From positions 1,054,001 through 1,118,000 of the forward strand of contig CAVXGZ010000001.1 of assembly GCA_963761325.1 (NCBI GenBank): a stretch of 64,000 nucleotides of DNA, read 5' to 3'. A program made the translations under genes and the position numbers. Below the pieces are notes generated by a model. The model was not told where the DNA came from. It searched no databases and saw only the letters and a list, made by a program, of their open reading frames with translations. Positions within the stretch are counted from its first letter, which is position 1; each line of letters opens with the position of its first letter. This document shows, piece by piece, positions 1-9,127 of the stretch. Source of the DNA: Streptantibioticus_C sp963761325. GTDB taxonomy: Bacteria; Actinomycetota; Actinomycetes; Streptomycetales; Streptomycetaceae.

Positions 1-237
1 GGTGGACAGCGGAAATAAAGGCTACGCCTTCCGAACGGGTCGGCGCTTGCTACGAGGGTCACACGTCGCGTACGTCACACCAGAAGGCGGGTTTGACCGC
101 TGTCTTTGGCGGGAAATCGGCATTGTTTCGGGTGTCTGCGCGATGCCGGGGCGTCGCAACAGCGGCAAATCCGGGTTGCACCTGGGTGATCCGGGTTTGT
201 CTTCGATCTCCCGTTCGAGAGCATACGTCAGCACAGG
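1..237. other. Non-coding left edge
   Basis: No convincing gene is seen here. It lies downstream of the histidine kinase gene and probably holds the upstream region of a gene outside the window. Open frames in it are short and lack the codon bias of the neighbours. Confidence 0.5.
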
Positions 238-1491
238 TCAATCGGATGCCGGATTCTTTCCCGGAAGAGTGAGATGCATCCGACAGCCCCGCTCCGAATC
301 GGCCACCCGGATCCGGCCACCGTGCAGCTCCACCGCCCAGCGGGCGATCGCCAGCCCGAGACCGGTGCCGCCGTCACTGCCCGAACCGTGCGGCGCCGGC
401 ACGCTGCCCCGGCTGAAGCGCTCGAAGACCTTCGACCACTGCGCCTGCGGGATGCCGTCGCCCTCGTCCAGCACCTCCAGCTCCAGGCTGTCCGGGGTCG
501 CGCCGCGCCGGGCCTTCACCGTCACCCGGCCGCTGGGCGGGCTGTGCCGCACCGCGTTGTCCACCAGGTTGGAGACCACCTGGTGCAGCCGCTCCGGGTC
601 CGCGTAGCCGGTCAGCTCCGGCGGCGAGACGTCCAGGTGCAGGTGCACGTCGTTGCGCGAGCGGGCGGTGGCCGCCATCGCGACCCCGGGCTTGATGCTG
701 GCGACCTTCAACACCCCGGACAGGAACGGCCACACCTCGAAGCGGTGCACGTTCAGCGGCACCACGCCGCTGTCCAGCCGGGACAGGTCGAGCAGGTCGG
801 CCACCAGCCGGCCCAGCCGCTCGGTCTGCGCCAGCGCCGCCCGCATGGTCTCCGGATCGGCCTCCGAGACGCCGTCCACCACGTTCTCCAGCAGGGCGCG
901 CAGCGCGGAGATCGGGGTGCGCAGCTCGTGCGAGACGTTCGCCACCAGCTCCTTGCGGTGCCGGTCGGAGCCCTGCAGGTCGGTGGCCATGCTGTTGAAC
1001 GCCACCGCCAGGTCGCCCAGCTCGTCGCGCCGCCCGGTCCGCACCCGCCGGCTGTAGTCGCCGTGCGCCATCGCCCGGGCCACCGCCGTCATCTCGCGCA
1101 GCGGCGAGGTGAGCCAGGTGGCCACGTACTGCATCAGGCACAGCGAGGTGATGATCGAGAAGACGGTGATCACCCGCAGCTCGGTGTCCGAGTGGATGGC
1201 CACCGTGACCAGCAGCGTGGTCACCACCACCGAGGTGATCACCAGCAGACCGAGCGCCGCCTTGATCGAACGGTACGGGTCAACCGGCGCGAGTCCGTCC
1301 CACACCTGGCGCCACACTCCTCGCTCCAGCGGGGGCCGCCGCGCGACGCGACCGGCCCGTTCGGTACCCCCCCGTGAGGCGAGCCGCAGCGAGCGCGCCG
1401 TGTCCCGTGCCGGATTGCGCGACGGCCGTTTGCCGCCCGCGTCCGCACGCCTTCGGAAGATCCCCACCCCTGCGACGCCATCGCGCGCCAT
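238..1491 (-). CDS. HAMP-domain sensor histidine kinase
   Basis: Membrane sensor kinase of a two-component system that would phosphorylate the response regulator encoded just upstream. Two closely spaced membrane segments near the N-terminus leave almost no extracellular loop, which suggests sensing within the membrane. They are followed by a HAMP linker, an H-box (VSHELRTP, phospho-acceptor His), an N-box (NLVDNAVRHS) and G-boxes (DEGDGIP, GTGLGLAI). I chose ATG 1491 because GGAGGG lies about 9 nt before it; a GTG at 1578 in the same frame would add 29 residues. The gene follows the regulator on the same strand, so the two are probably one operon. The signal is unknown. Confidence 0.93.
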   Translation of the reverse strand: MARDGVAGVGIFRRRADAGGKRPSRNPARDTARSLRLASRGGTERAGRVARRPPLERGVWRQVWDGLAPVDPYRSIKAALGLLVITSVVVTTLLVTVAIHSDTELRVITVFSIITSLCLMQYVATWLTSPLREMTAVARAMAHGDYSRRVRTGRRDELGDLAVAFNSMATDLQGSDRHRKELVANVSHELRTPISALRALLENVVDGVSEADPETMRAALAQTERLGRLVADLLDLSRLDSGVVPLNVHRFEVWPFLSGVLKVASIKPGVAMAATARSRNDVHLHLDVSPPELTGYADPERLHQVVSNLVDNAVRHSPPSGRVTVKARRGATPDSLELEVLDEGDGIPQAQWSKVFERFSRGSVPAPHGSGSDGGTGLGLAIARWAVELHGGRIRVADSERGCRMHLTLPGKNPASD

Positions 1492-1600
1492 ACCCGCGTC
1501 CCTCCTCGTCGCCCCTGGTCGGCCCAGGCCGGTCACCCCCGCGACGTCTGCCGTGCACCGCCATCGGCACGCCCCCACGCGCCCGGCGGATCCCCGTGCG

Positions 1601-2347
1601 CTACGGCGCGGGAGTCTCCAGGGCGTACCCCACGCCGTGGACCGTGCGGATGCGCTCGGCGCCGATCTTGCGGCGCAGCGCCTTGATGTGGCTGTCGACG
1701 GTGCGGGTGCCGGACGCGTCGGCCCAGTCCCAGACCTCGGCGAGCAGCTGCTCGCGCGAGAGCACCGCCCGGGGCGTCTGCGCCAGGCAGGCCAGCAGGT
1801 CGAACTCGGTGGGCGTCAGGTGCACGTCGTCGCCGCGCACCCGCACCCGGCGCTGCGCGTGGTCGATCGACAGGTCGCCGAGCTGCAGGGTGCCGCCGCG
1901 CGGGCTGCGGGCCGCGACGGTGGCCCGTTCCACCCGTCTGAGCAGCACGTGGACCCGGGCGGCCAGTTCCCGCATGGAGAACGGCTTGGTCATGTAGTCG
2001 TCCGCGCCGACGCCGAGACCCACCAGCATGTCGGTCTCGTCGTCCCGCGCGGTCAGCATCAGCACCGGCACCGGCCGCAGGGCCTGCACCCGCCGGCAGA
2101 CCTCCAGGCCGTCGTAGCCGGGCAGCATGATGTCGAGTACCAGGAGATCCGGCTGCCAGGCGTGCGCGGTGTCCACCGCCGCCGGGCCGTCGCCCGCGGT
2201 GTGTACCTGGAAACCCTCCGCGCGCAGCCTGGCGGCGATCGCGTCGGCGATCGTCGGATCGTCCTCGACGACCAGTACCCGGCGCTGTGTGCCCGGCAAC
2301 GGCGCCCCGTTGCCGTTGCTCGCCGTCGTCGTCTGTGTGTTGTCCAT
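1601..2347 (-). CDS. OmpR/PhoB-family response regulator
   Basis: DNA-binding partner of the kinase encoded immediately downstream. An N-terminal receiver domain (about residues 23-135) shows the acidic pair VVEDD, the phospho-acceptor Asp in LLVLDIMLPGYDG and the conserved Lys in DDYMTKPF. A C-terminal winged helix follows, ending in the typical VDSHIKALRRKIG and VHGVGYALE. The first 20 residues are a low-complexity Asn/Thr/Gly tail. The start is ATG. From memory, a two-component pair also lies a few genes from lon in S. coelicolor, so this block may be conserved chromosomal backbone. Confidence 0.93.
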   Translation of the reverse strand: MDNTQTTTASNGNGAPLPGTQRRVLVVEDDPTIADAIAARLRAEGFQVHTAGDGPAAVDTAHAWQPDLLVLDIMLPGYDGLEVCRRVQALRPVPVLMLTARDDETDMLVGLGVGADDYMTKPFSMRELAARVHVLLRRVERATVAARSPRGGTLQLGDLSIDHAQRRVRVRGDDVHLTPTEFDLLACLAQTPRAVLSREQLLAEVWDWADASGTRTVDSHIKALRRKIGAERIRTVHGVGYALETPAP

Positions 2348-2412
2348 TCGGGCCCGCCCCTACGTGGTCGCGCTGCTTGGCAAGCAGCGTAAGGGGCAGG
2401 CGTGGCCTGGGG

Positions 2413-3141
2413 CTACGTCGGGCCGGGCGCCCGTTCGGCGAGATGCACCACATCCGGTACACCCCGGGCAACCGGCACCGTGACGGTCGTCACCCGGACG
2501 AAACGGGCGTCCCGCAGCGCGTCCTCGAACGCGGCGGACGGCTGGGCCGACCACACCGCGAGCACTCCGCCGGGGCGCAGCCGCCGCCGGCAGTCCGCGA
2601 GCCCGGCCGGGGAGTAGAGCGAGCCGTTGGAGTCGGTCACCGTCCAGTCCGGTCCGTTGTCGATGTCCAGGCACAGCGCGTCGTAGGCCGCGGACGGGCC
2701 GCCGCGCAGGTGGCCGACGAGATCACTCTCGATGACATCGACCCGCGGATCGTCCAGCGCGCCGGCCGAGAAGGGGGCCAGGTGCCCCTGCCGGTGCCAG
2801 TCGATCACCGCGGACTCGCGCTCCACCACGGTGATGCGGCCCCAGCGCGGCTCGGCCGCCGCCCGGGCCAGCGAGAACCCCACGCCGAGCCCGCCGATCA
2901 GCACCGACCGGCCGCCCCGCGCCCCGTCGCGGTCCAGCGCCTGGAGCGCGGCGTCCACCAGCAGCCGCTCCGAGCGGCCGTCGGAGGTGTCCATCAGGAA
3001 GCAGCCGTTGGCGATGATCTCGAACCGCTCGCCGCGCCGGCGCAGCACCACCTCGCCGGACGGCCCCTGCCGCCGGTCGACGGTCTCCGGCGCCGCGTCC
3101 GCCTCGTAGGCCGTCTCCCGCACGCTCTGCTCACCCGGCAT
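2413..3141 (-). CDS. Spermidine-synthase-like methyltransferase-fold protein
   Basis: A 242-aa protein of the spermidine synthase (SpeE) fold. The SAM-binding glycine motif is visible as LIGGLGVGFSLA, followed by the acidic end of the next strand (ITVVERESAVIDWHR) and LCLDIDNGPDW, where the polyamine-synthase Asp would sit. Later RPGGVLAVWSAQ is the usual post-motif loop. Actinobacteria carry many such orphans, and most are not shown to make spermidine, so the substrate is unknown. It is on the same strand as the two-component genes, 65 nt upstream of the regulator start, and may be cotranscribed with them. Confidence 0.8.
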   Translation of the reverse strand: MPGEQSVRETAYEADAAPETVDRRQGPSGEVVLRRRGERFEIIANGCFLMDTSDGRSERLLVDAALQALDRDGARGGRSVLIGGLGVGFSLARAAAEPRWGRITVVERESAVIDWHRQGHLAPFSAGALDDPRVDVIESDLVGHLRGGPSAAYDALCLDIDNGPDWTVTDSNGSLYSPAGLADCRRRLRPGGVLAVWSAQPSAAFEDALRDARFVRVTTVTVPVARGVPDVVHLAERAPGPT

Positions 3142-3291
3142 GGGCCCAGATTAGTGGGTGGTCCGCCCGGGCGATCGGGCTTCGCACGGCCGGGGAGCCG
3201 GGTCCGCGGCTGCCGGCGTTTAATCGTTTCCGCGGCGAGCCGCCGAAGGCTACTGTTCGGGTGCGGCGAGTGACCCACGAGGAGCTGCGAC

Positions 3292-3318
3292 ATGGTCGGT
3301 CATCCGAGCGCGCGTTGA
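3292..3318 (+). CDS. Possible 8-codon leader peptide upstream of MFS gene
   Basis: ATG with GAGGAG 7 nt before it opens an eight-codon frame (MVGHPSAR) ended by TGA, about 135 nt before the MFS start. It could be a translated leader controlling the exporter, or the remaining start of a lost gene. The rest of the 313-bp gap (3142-3454) shows no larger gene; it should also hold the divergent promoters of the spermidine-synthase-like and MFS genes. Confidence 0.25.
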   Translation: MVGHPSAR

Positions 3319-3454
3319 CGTTGTAGGCCGTCACCGGCCTGTCTTCGCGTGCTGCCCTTGACGTAGCGGCACAGCGAGCCTTCCCCCGCCCGGACCGTCG
3401 GTGCGCCTTCGGCGTGCCCGGTGGCGGGCCTCGCCGGCCATCCGAGGGATCCCC

Positions 3455-4759
3455 GTGCCGTCCGCTTCCTCTTCCTCCGCCGTATCCGACGCGTCCGGTC
3501 CCGGTCCGGGCCGTCCCGTTCCGCCGAGCCTGTGGCGGGACGCCGACTTCCGCGGGCTCTGGGTGGGCCAGACGGCCTCCCAGCTCGGCGAACAGGCGAG
3601 CCTGGTGGTGCTGCCGCTCCTCGCCGTCCTGACGCTCGACGCCGGTGCCGGCCGGTTGGGCGTGCTGCGCGCGGTGGAGCAGGCGCCGATCCTGTTGCTC
3701 TCGCTCTTCGCCGGCGCGTGGGTGGACCGGTGGCGGACCCGCACGGTGATGGTGCTGGCGGACGCCGGCCGGACCCTGGCACTGGGCGCCGCCGCGGTGG
3801 CCGGCCTCCTCGGCCGGCTCGGCATGCCCGCGCTGTTCGCGGTCGCCTTCGCCGTCGGGTCCCTGTCCGTCTTCTTCGACGTCGCGTACCAGGCGTCCCT
3901 GGTGCGGCTGGTGGAACGCGACCAGCTGGTGCGGGGCAACAGCGCGCTGGAGGGCAGCCGGTCCGCGGCCCAGATCGGCGGTCCCGCCCTCGGCGGCGCG
4001 CTGGTGTCCCTGCTGTCGGCGCCGGTCGCCGTCGCCTCCGGCGCGCTGTTCTTCGCGCTGTCGGTCCTGTCGGTCCGCCGGATCCGCCGGACCGAGTCGG
4101 TCCCGGAGCGCTCGCGGCGGCCCCCTCGGGTGTGGCGGCGCATCCACGAGGGCCTGCGCTTCGTCGTCGGCGACACCGCGCTGCGGACCGTGTGCCTCGC
4201 CTCGGCCGCCTTCCAGTTCTCCTTCGCGGCCACGATGACCGTCTACCTGCTCTTCCTGCCGCGCGAACTGCACCTGTCGGGCACCGCCGTCGGGCTGGCG
4301 CTCGCGGCGACGGGACCGGGCGCGCTCCTCGGCTCGGTGCTCGCCGCCCGGCTGCCCGGCCGGTTCGGCCACGGTCCGGTGCTCGTGTCGGCGGCGGCGC
4401 TCGGCGACGGCGCGTTCCTGTGCGTGCCCGCACTGCACGGCTCCTGCGCCCTGACGTTCCCTGTACTTCTCGCGGTCGGCTTCGTGTTCGGGGCCGGCGG
4501 CCAGCTGGTGAACGTCACGGTGATGGCCGTCCGGCAGGCCGTCACCCCGGCCGGGATGCAGGGCCGCGCGGCCGCGACGATCACGTTCGTCGGCATGGGA
4601 CTGACCCCGCTCGGCTCGCTGCTCGGCGGATTCCTCGCCCAGCAGTGCGGCCCGCGCACCGGCCTCCTGATGACCGCCGCGGGCATGCTGCTCTCCCCGG
4701 CCGTGATGATCCTCTCCCCCCTCGCCCGCCTGGGCCGGGTGCTTCCGGGTGCGCCCTGA
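3455..4759 (+). CDS. MFS transporter (drug-efflux type)
   Basis: Twelve-helix major facilitator of about 434 aa, probably an exporter driven by the proton gradient. The N-terminal pattern (WRDADFRGLWVGQTASQLGE) and the loop GAWVDRWRTRTVMVLADAGR are typical of the enterobactin-exporter/macrolide-efflux-like branch found in Streptomyces. Two halves of six helices can be recognised by hydrophobicity. GTG 3455 is preferred, with GAGGG about 8 nt upstream; an earlier start at 3401 would give an Arg-rich tail without family likeness. The gene sits alone between the divergent spermidine-synthase-like gene and lon. The substrate is unknown. Confidence 0.85.
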   Translation: MPSASSSSAVSDASGPGPGRPVPPSLWRDADFRGLWVGQTASQLGEQASLVVLPLLAVLTLDAGAGRLGVLRAVEQAPILLLSLFAGAWVDRWRTRTVMVLADAGRTLALGAAAVAGLLGRLGMPALFAVAFAVGSLSVFFDVAYQASLVRLVERDQLVRGNSALEGSRSAAQIGGPALGGALVSLLSAPVAVASGALFFALSVLSVRRIRRTESVPERSRRPPRVWRRIHEGLRFVVGDTALRTVCLASAAFQFSFAATMTVYLLFLPRELHLSGTAVGLALAATGPGALLGSVLAARLPGRFGHGPVLVSAAALGDGAFLCVPALHGSCALTFPVLLAVGFVFGAGGQLVNVTVMAVRQAVTPAGMQGRAAATITFVGMGLTPLGSLLGGFLAQQCGPRTGLLMTAAGMLLSPAVMILSPLARLGRVLPGAP

Positions 4760-4860
4760 CCGCCGGCGCGGGGGAGCCGGAACCGGCCGGCTGTAGGACC
4801 GTGACCGGTCGATCGCTGTGGGCGAACACGGCGTGGGGAACATTCCGCGCCTGCGAATCA

Positions 4861-4879
4861 TTGAGCCTTGCAAGCTCAA
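4861..4879. promoter_or_regulatory. HAIR-like operator (HspR site) upstream of lon
   Basis: Inverted repeat TTGAGC-N7-GCTCAA, 22 nt before the lon start. It matches the inner six bases of the HspR element HAIR (CTTGAGT-N7-ACTCAAG), with C/G in place of the outer T/A of each half. HspR control of lon is known in S. lividans, so heat-shock derepression is the expected behaviour here. Confidence 0.8.
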
Positions 4880-4901
4880 CTTGATTGCCTAGGGAGAGAT
4901 C

Positions 4902-7373
4902 ATGACTACACAGTCCGGTGCGCCTGGCACGCCGCTCACCCTGCCCGTGCTGCCGTTGGACGACGACGTGGTGCTGCCGGGCATGGTCGTTCCGCTCGAC
5001 CTGACCGTGCCCGAGGTGCGCGCGGCCGTGGAGGCCGCCGAAGCGGCCAGGGCCGTGCAGGGCAACGGCGGCGAGGGCGATCGTGTTCCCGGCGGCCGCC
5101 CGGCCGGCAAGGCCCGGGTGCTGCTGGTGCCGCGGATCGACGGCGCGTACGCCGCGGTGGGCACGCTGGGCACCGTCGAGCAGATCGGCCGGCTGGCCGA
5201 CGGCGACCCGGGCGCGGTGATCCGCGGCGTCACCCGGGTGCGGATCGGCGCCGGCACCACCGGCCCCGGCGCGGCGCTGTGGGTGGAGGGCACCGCGATC
5301 GTGGAGCCGAAGCCCGCCGAGACGCCCGGCGTGATCGCCGAACTGGTCAAGGAGCACAAGGCGCTGGCCACCAGCTGGCTGCGCAAGCGCGGCGCCTGGC
5401 AGGTGGTCGACCGGGTCCAGCAGATCGACGACCCCTCGCAGCTCGCCGACAACTCCGGCTACTCGCCGTTCCTCACCCCGCAGCAGCGGATCGCGCTGCT
5501 GGAGACCGTCGAGCCGGTCGAGCGGCTGCGGCTGGCCACCTCGCTGCTGCGCGAGCACCTCGCCGAGCAGGACGTCGCCGACACCATCCGCAAGGACGTG
5601 CAGGAGGGGATGGACAAGCAGCAGCGCGAGTTCCTGCTCCGCCGCCAGCTGGAGGCGGTCCGCAAGGAGCTGTCCGAGCTGAACGGCGAGCCGGAGGACG
5701 AGGCGGACGACTACCGCGCCCGGGTCGAGGCGGCGGAGCTGCCGCAGAAGGTGCGCGAGGCGGCCCTGAAGGAGGTCGAGAAGCTGGAGCGGTCCACCGA
5801 CGCCTCCCCGGAGGGCGGCTGGATCCGCACCTGGCTGGACACGGTGCTGGAGATGCCGTGGAGCACCACCACCCAGGACGCCTACGACATCGCCTCGGCG
5901 CGCGCCGTGCTCGACGCCGACCACGCCGGACTGGACGACGTCAAGGAGCGCATCACCGAGTACCTGGCGGTCCGCAAGCGGCGGGCCGACCGCGGGCTCG
6001 GCGTGGTCGGCGGCCGGCGCGGCGGCGCGGTGCTGGCCCTGGTCGGCCCGCCCGGCGTCGGCAAGACCTCGCTCGGCGAGTCGGTGGCCCGCGCCATGGG
6101 CCGCGCGTTCGTCCGCGTCGCGCTCGGCGGCGTGCGCGACGAGGCGGAGATCCGCGGCCACCGCAGGACGTACGTCGGCGCCCTGCCGGGCCGCATCGTG
6201 CGGGCGATCAAGGAGGCCGGGTCGATGAACCCGGTGGTCCTGCTGGACGAGATCGACAAGGTCGGCTCCGACTTCCGCGGCGACCCGGCCGCCGCGCTGC
6301 TCGAAGTGCTCGACCCGGCGCAGAACCACACCTTCCGCGACCACTACCTGGAGGTCGAACTCGACCTGTCCGACGTGGTGTTCCTGGCCACCGCCAACGT
6401 CCTGGAAGCCATCCCGCAGGCCCTGCTGGACCGGATGGAACTGGTGACGCTGGACGGCTACACCGAGGACGAGAAGGTCGTCATCGCCCGCGACCACCTG
6501 CTGCCGCGGCAGTTGGAGCTGGCCGGGCTGGCCGCCGACGAGGTCTCGGTGGACGACGAGGCGCTGCGGAGGCTGACCGGCGAGTACACCCGGGAGGCCG
6601 GCGTGCGCAACCTGGAGCGGGCCATCGCCCGGGTGCTGCGCAAGGTCGCCGCGGGCCACGAACTCGGCCGCACCGAGCTGCCGCTGACGGTCGGCGGCGA
6701 CGGGCTGCGCGCGCTGATCGGCCGGCCGCGCCACCTGCCGGAGTCCGCGCAGGACCCGCAGGAGCGGCGCACCGCGGTGCCCGGCGTGGCGACCGGCCTG
6801 GCGGTGACCGGCACCGGCGGCGACGTGCTGTTCGTCGAGGCGTCGCTGGCCGATCCGGAGTCCGGCGGCACCGGGCTGGCGCTCACCGGCCAGTTGGGCG
6901 ACGTGATGAAGGAGTCGGCGCAGATCGCGCTGTCGTTCCTGCGCTCGCGCGGCGCCGAGCTGGAGCTGCCGGTCGGCGATCTGAAGGACCGCGGCATCCA
7001 CCTGCACGTGCCGGCCGGCGCGGTGCCCAAGGACGGGCCGAGCGCGGGCGTGACGATGACGACCGCGCTGGCGTCGCTGCTGTCCGGCCGCCGGGTCCGC
7101 GCCGACCTGGCGATGACCGGCGAGGTCTCGCTGACCGGGCGGGTGCTGCCGATCGGCGGCGTCAAGCAGAAGCTGCTGGCCGCGCACCGGGCCGGGGTGA
7201 CCACGGTGGTCATCCCCAAGCGCAACGAGGCCGATCTGGACGACGTGCCCGCCGAGGTGCTGGCCGCGCTGGAGGTGCACGCGGTCTCCGACGTGCGCCA
7301 GGTGCTGGAACTGGCCCTGGAGCCGACCGGATCGGCCGCCGCCGACCGGCCGCGGATGGCCTCGGCGGCCTGA
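4902..7373 (+). CDS. lon: ATP-dependent Lon protease
   Basis: Cytoplasmic AAA+ serine protease that degrades misfolded and regulatory proteins. The order is the N-terminal LON substrate domain (about residues 8-220, with a Gly-rich insertion near residues 50-66), a coiled region, the AAA+ module with Walker A GPPGVGKTS (near residue 382) and Walker B VVLLDEIDK, then the protease domain. The catalytic Ser lies in PKDGPSAGVTM (near 713) and the Lys in GGVKQK (near 754). All key residues are intact and the 823-aa length is normal. AGGGAGA precedes the ATG. The HAIR-like repeat just upstream points to HspR repression. Confidence 0.97.
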   Translation: MTTQSGAPGTPLTLPVLPLDDDVVLPGMVVPLDLTVPEVRAAVEAAEAARAVQGNGGEGDRVPGGRPAGKARVLLVPRIDGAYAAVGTLGTVEQIGRLADGDPGAVIRGVTRVRIGAGTTGPGAALWVEGTAIVEPKPAETPGVIAELVKEHKALATSWLRKRGAWQVVDRVQQIDDPSQLADNSGYSPFLTPQQRIALLETVEPVERLRLATSLLREHLAEQDVADTIRKDVQEGMDKQQREFLLRRQLEAVRKELSELNGEPEDEADDYRARVEAAELPQKVREAALKEVEKLERSTDASPEGGWIRTWLDTVLEMPWSTTTQDAYDIASARAVLDADHAGLDDVKERITEYLAVRKRRADRGLGVVGGRRGGAVLALVGPPGVGKTSLGESVARAMGRAFVRVALGGVRDEAEIRGHRRTYVGALPGRIVRAIKEAGSMNPVVLLDEIDKVGSDFRGDPAAALLEVLDPAQNHTFRDHYLEVELDLSDVVFLATANVLEAIPQALLDRMELVTLDGYTEDEKVVIARDHLLPRQLELAGLAADEVSVDDEALRRLTGEYTREAGVRNLERAIARVLRKVAAGHELGRTELPLTVGGDGLRALIGRPRHLPESAQDPQERRTAVPGVATGLAVTGTGGDVLFVEASLADPESGGTGLALTGQLGDVMKESAQIALSFLRSRGAELELPVGDLKDRGIHLHVPAGAVPKDGPSAGVTMTTALASLLSGRRVRADLAMTGEVSLTGRVLPIGGVKQKLLAAHRAGVTTVVIPKRNEADLDDVPAEVLAALEVHAVSDVRQVLELALEPTGSAAADRPRMASAA

Positions 7374-7388
7374 GCGCCCGGCCGGGGA

Positions 7389-7433
7389 CCGCGCAGGCCC
7401 CCGCCCGTCGGAGACGGGCGGGGGCCTGCGCGG
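7389..7433. terminator. Strong bidirectional hairpin terminator
   Basis: Perfect 21-bp stem (7389-7409 with 7413-7433) and a 3-nt loop, between the convergent lon and muramidase genes. There is no U-run, as is usual for Streptomyces terminators, and the position suits termination from both sides. Confidence 0.85.
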
Positions 7434-7452
7434 TGCGGGGGCCTGGGGTGGA

Positions 7453-8331
7453 TCAGGTGTTGTTCGCCAGGTTCTGCAGGCCGCTCAGCGGGCCGTTGAA
7501 GTAGTCCTGGTCACCGGGGAAGGTGCCGGAGTCGGCGTACTGCCAGAAGGTGTAGAAGCCCCAGCCGGCCGGCAGCGGGTCCGGGGTGCCGTTGTAGTTG
7601 GCGATGAACAGCGGGTCGTTCGCGGCGAACGCCGAGCTGTTGCCGGTGCAGCTGGTCCACCAGTCGGTGGTGGAGTAGATCGTCGCCCAGCGGGTGGTCT
7701 TGGCGTGCACCTCGTTGACGAACGCGTTGATCCAGCTGACCATCGCGCTCTGGCTCAGGCCGTAGCACTCGGCGCCGTAGGGGTTGTACTCGATGTCCAG
7801 CATGGGCGGCAGGGTCTTGCCGTCCTTGGACCAGCCGCCGCCGTTCGCGACGAAGTAGTCGGCCTGCGCCGCACCGCTGGAGGTGTCCGGGGTGGCGAAG
7901 TGGTACGCGCCGCGGATCATGCCCACGTTGTAGGAGCCGTTGTACTGCTGGGCGAAGTCCGGGTTGGTGTACGTGGTGGCCTCGGTGGCCTTCACGTAGG
8001 CGAACTTCGCGCCGTTGGCCCAGGCGCTCGCCCAGTTGACGCTGCCCTGGTAGGAGCTGACGTCCATGCCCGGGGTCTGGGTGACCATCGGCGAGACGGT
8101 GCCGGGGGCGGTCTTCGCGGTGCCCTCGTGCGCGGCCACGGTCGAGCCCAGCCAGTCCAGCTGCGGGTGGGTGATGTGGTTGTGGGCCTTCGCGGTGTCG
8201 GGGGCCGCGGCGTTGGCGGCGGCCGGGACGGCGACGACCAGCGCCATCATCGCGACGACGGTTCCGCCGATGCTCACCGCGGAGCGGCGCAGCACGGATC
8301 TGCGGCGGCTGGGGGTTCCGGAGACGTTCAT
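7453..8331 (-). CDS. Secreted GH25 lysozyme (N-acetylmuramidase)
   Basis: Exported peptidoglycan hydrolase of glycoside hydrolase family 25, cutting the MurNAc-GlcNAc bond. The N-terminus is a long Arg-rich signal peptide (residues about 1-42, cut near NAAA) with RRR before the hydrophobic core; Tat export is possible but no clean consensus is seen. The mature enzyme begins near PGMDVSSYQ, which holds the first catalytic-pocket Asp. The family DxE motif is present as MLDIEYNP, and the barrel ends with FWQYADSG. It has no extra cell-wall-binding domain. It is convergent with lon and divergent from the MarR gene. Confidence 0.93.
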   Translation of the reverse strand: MNVSGTPSRRRSVLRRSAVSIGGTVVAMMALVVAVPAAANAAAPDTAKAHNHITHPQLDWLGSTVAAHEGTAKTAPGTVSPMVTQTPGMDVSSYQGSVNWASAWANGAKFAYVKATEATTYTNPDFAQQYNGSYNVGMIRGAYHFATPDTSSGAAQADYFVANGGGWSKDGKTLPPMLDIEYNPYGAECYGLSQSAMVSWINAFVNEVHAKTTRWATIYSTTDWWTSCTGNSSAFAANDPLFIANYNGTPDPLPAGWGFYTFWQYADSGTFPGDQDYFNGPLSGLQNLANNT

Positions 8332-8521
8332 GTGGTGCCTCCAAGGGCGCGAGGGGGGTGGTTCCTTGGTGTGGCCATGACAGCGGGGAATGTACGCGCG
8401 TAGAAAGGCCGGAAGGAAGGGGGAGCGGCGACTGCCGTTGGTCTACTCCTGCGAAATACTGGAAGAGCTGCGGCGATGGCGGCCCCTGGAAAAAACTTTC
8501 ACAGCCGGAAAGGGCATTGAC

Positions 8522-9076
8522 GTGCGTAAGGCCGAACGCGGGCGGGACGAGCGGGGCACGCCGGAAAGTGGTGTGGACCACGTCCGGGACCTGGCGGAAC
8601 CGGAAACCGCGCCCTCTGGTACGGGAGGTGCCGATGGCGGTTTCCGCCTGAGCGACATGGACGCCCTGGAACGGGAGATCACCGTGCTGTACCGCCGGGC
8701 CCGCGCGTCCTCCGGCGAGATGGCCCGCCAGGTCCACCCCGACCTCGAACCGGCCGCCTACGGGCTGCTGGTGCGCCTGGAGGAGGCCGGTGAGGAGCGG
8801 GCCACCGAGCTGGCGGCCTACTTCGGGGTCGGCAAGGCCACCATGAGCCGGCAGCTGCGCGCGCTGGAGGAGCTGGGCCTGGTCAGCCGGGACCCGGACC
8901 CGGCGGACGGCCGCGCCTTCCTGGTCCGGCTCACCGCCGAGGGCCGCTCCCGCTTCACCCGGGTCCGCGACGCCCGCCGCGCGGGATACCGCAGCCGGCT
9001 CGCCTCCTGGGACCACGCCGACGTGCGCGAACTCGCCCGGCTGCTGGGCCGGCTCAACGCCGAGGAAGCCGTCTAG
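8522..9076 (+). CDS. MarR-family transcriptional regulator
   Basis: Winged-helix repressor of about 184 aa. The core shows the MarR layout: dimer helix (MDALEREITVLYRRAR), LLVRLEEAG, the recognition helix GVGKATMSRQLRALEELGLVSRDPDP and the wing DGRAFLVRLTAEGR. GTG 8522, with GGAAAGGG about 8 nt before it, is preferred; the frame opens upstream at 8390 without family likeness, and ATG 8657 is a third option. It faces away from the muramidase gene across 190 bp, so that gene and itself are the likely targets. The ligand is unknown. Confidence 0.88.
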   Translation: MRKAERGRDERGTPESGVDHVRDLAEPETAPSGTGGADGGFRLSDMDALEREITVLYRRARASSGEMARQVHPDLEPAAYGLLVRLEEAGEERATELAAYFGVGKATMSRQLRALEELGLVSRDPDPADGRAFLVRLTAEGRSRFTRVRDARRAGYRSRLASWDHADVRELARLLGRLNAEEAV

Positions 9077-9078
9077 AG

Positions 9079-9096
9079 CCCGTTCACCCGAACGGG
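9079..9096. terminator. Small hairpin between convergent genes
   Basis: CCCGTTC-ACCC-GAACGGG, a 7-bp stem directly after the MarR stop and before the convergent phosphatase gene; a plausible shared terminator. Confidence 0.5.
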
Positions 9097-9127
9097 TGGG
9101 ATCGCGGGACCGGCCGACCGCCGGGCG

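Noticed and set aside
2..607. Long plus-strand open frames opposite the histidine kinase
   Set aside because: They are antisense shadows produced by high GC; the minus frame carries all kinase motifs.
4581..7280. An 899-codon minus-strand frame across lon
   Set aside because: Antisense to lon, with low-complexity Gly/Val/Gln content and no domain; lon motifs are complete on the plus strand.
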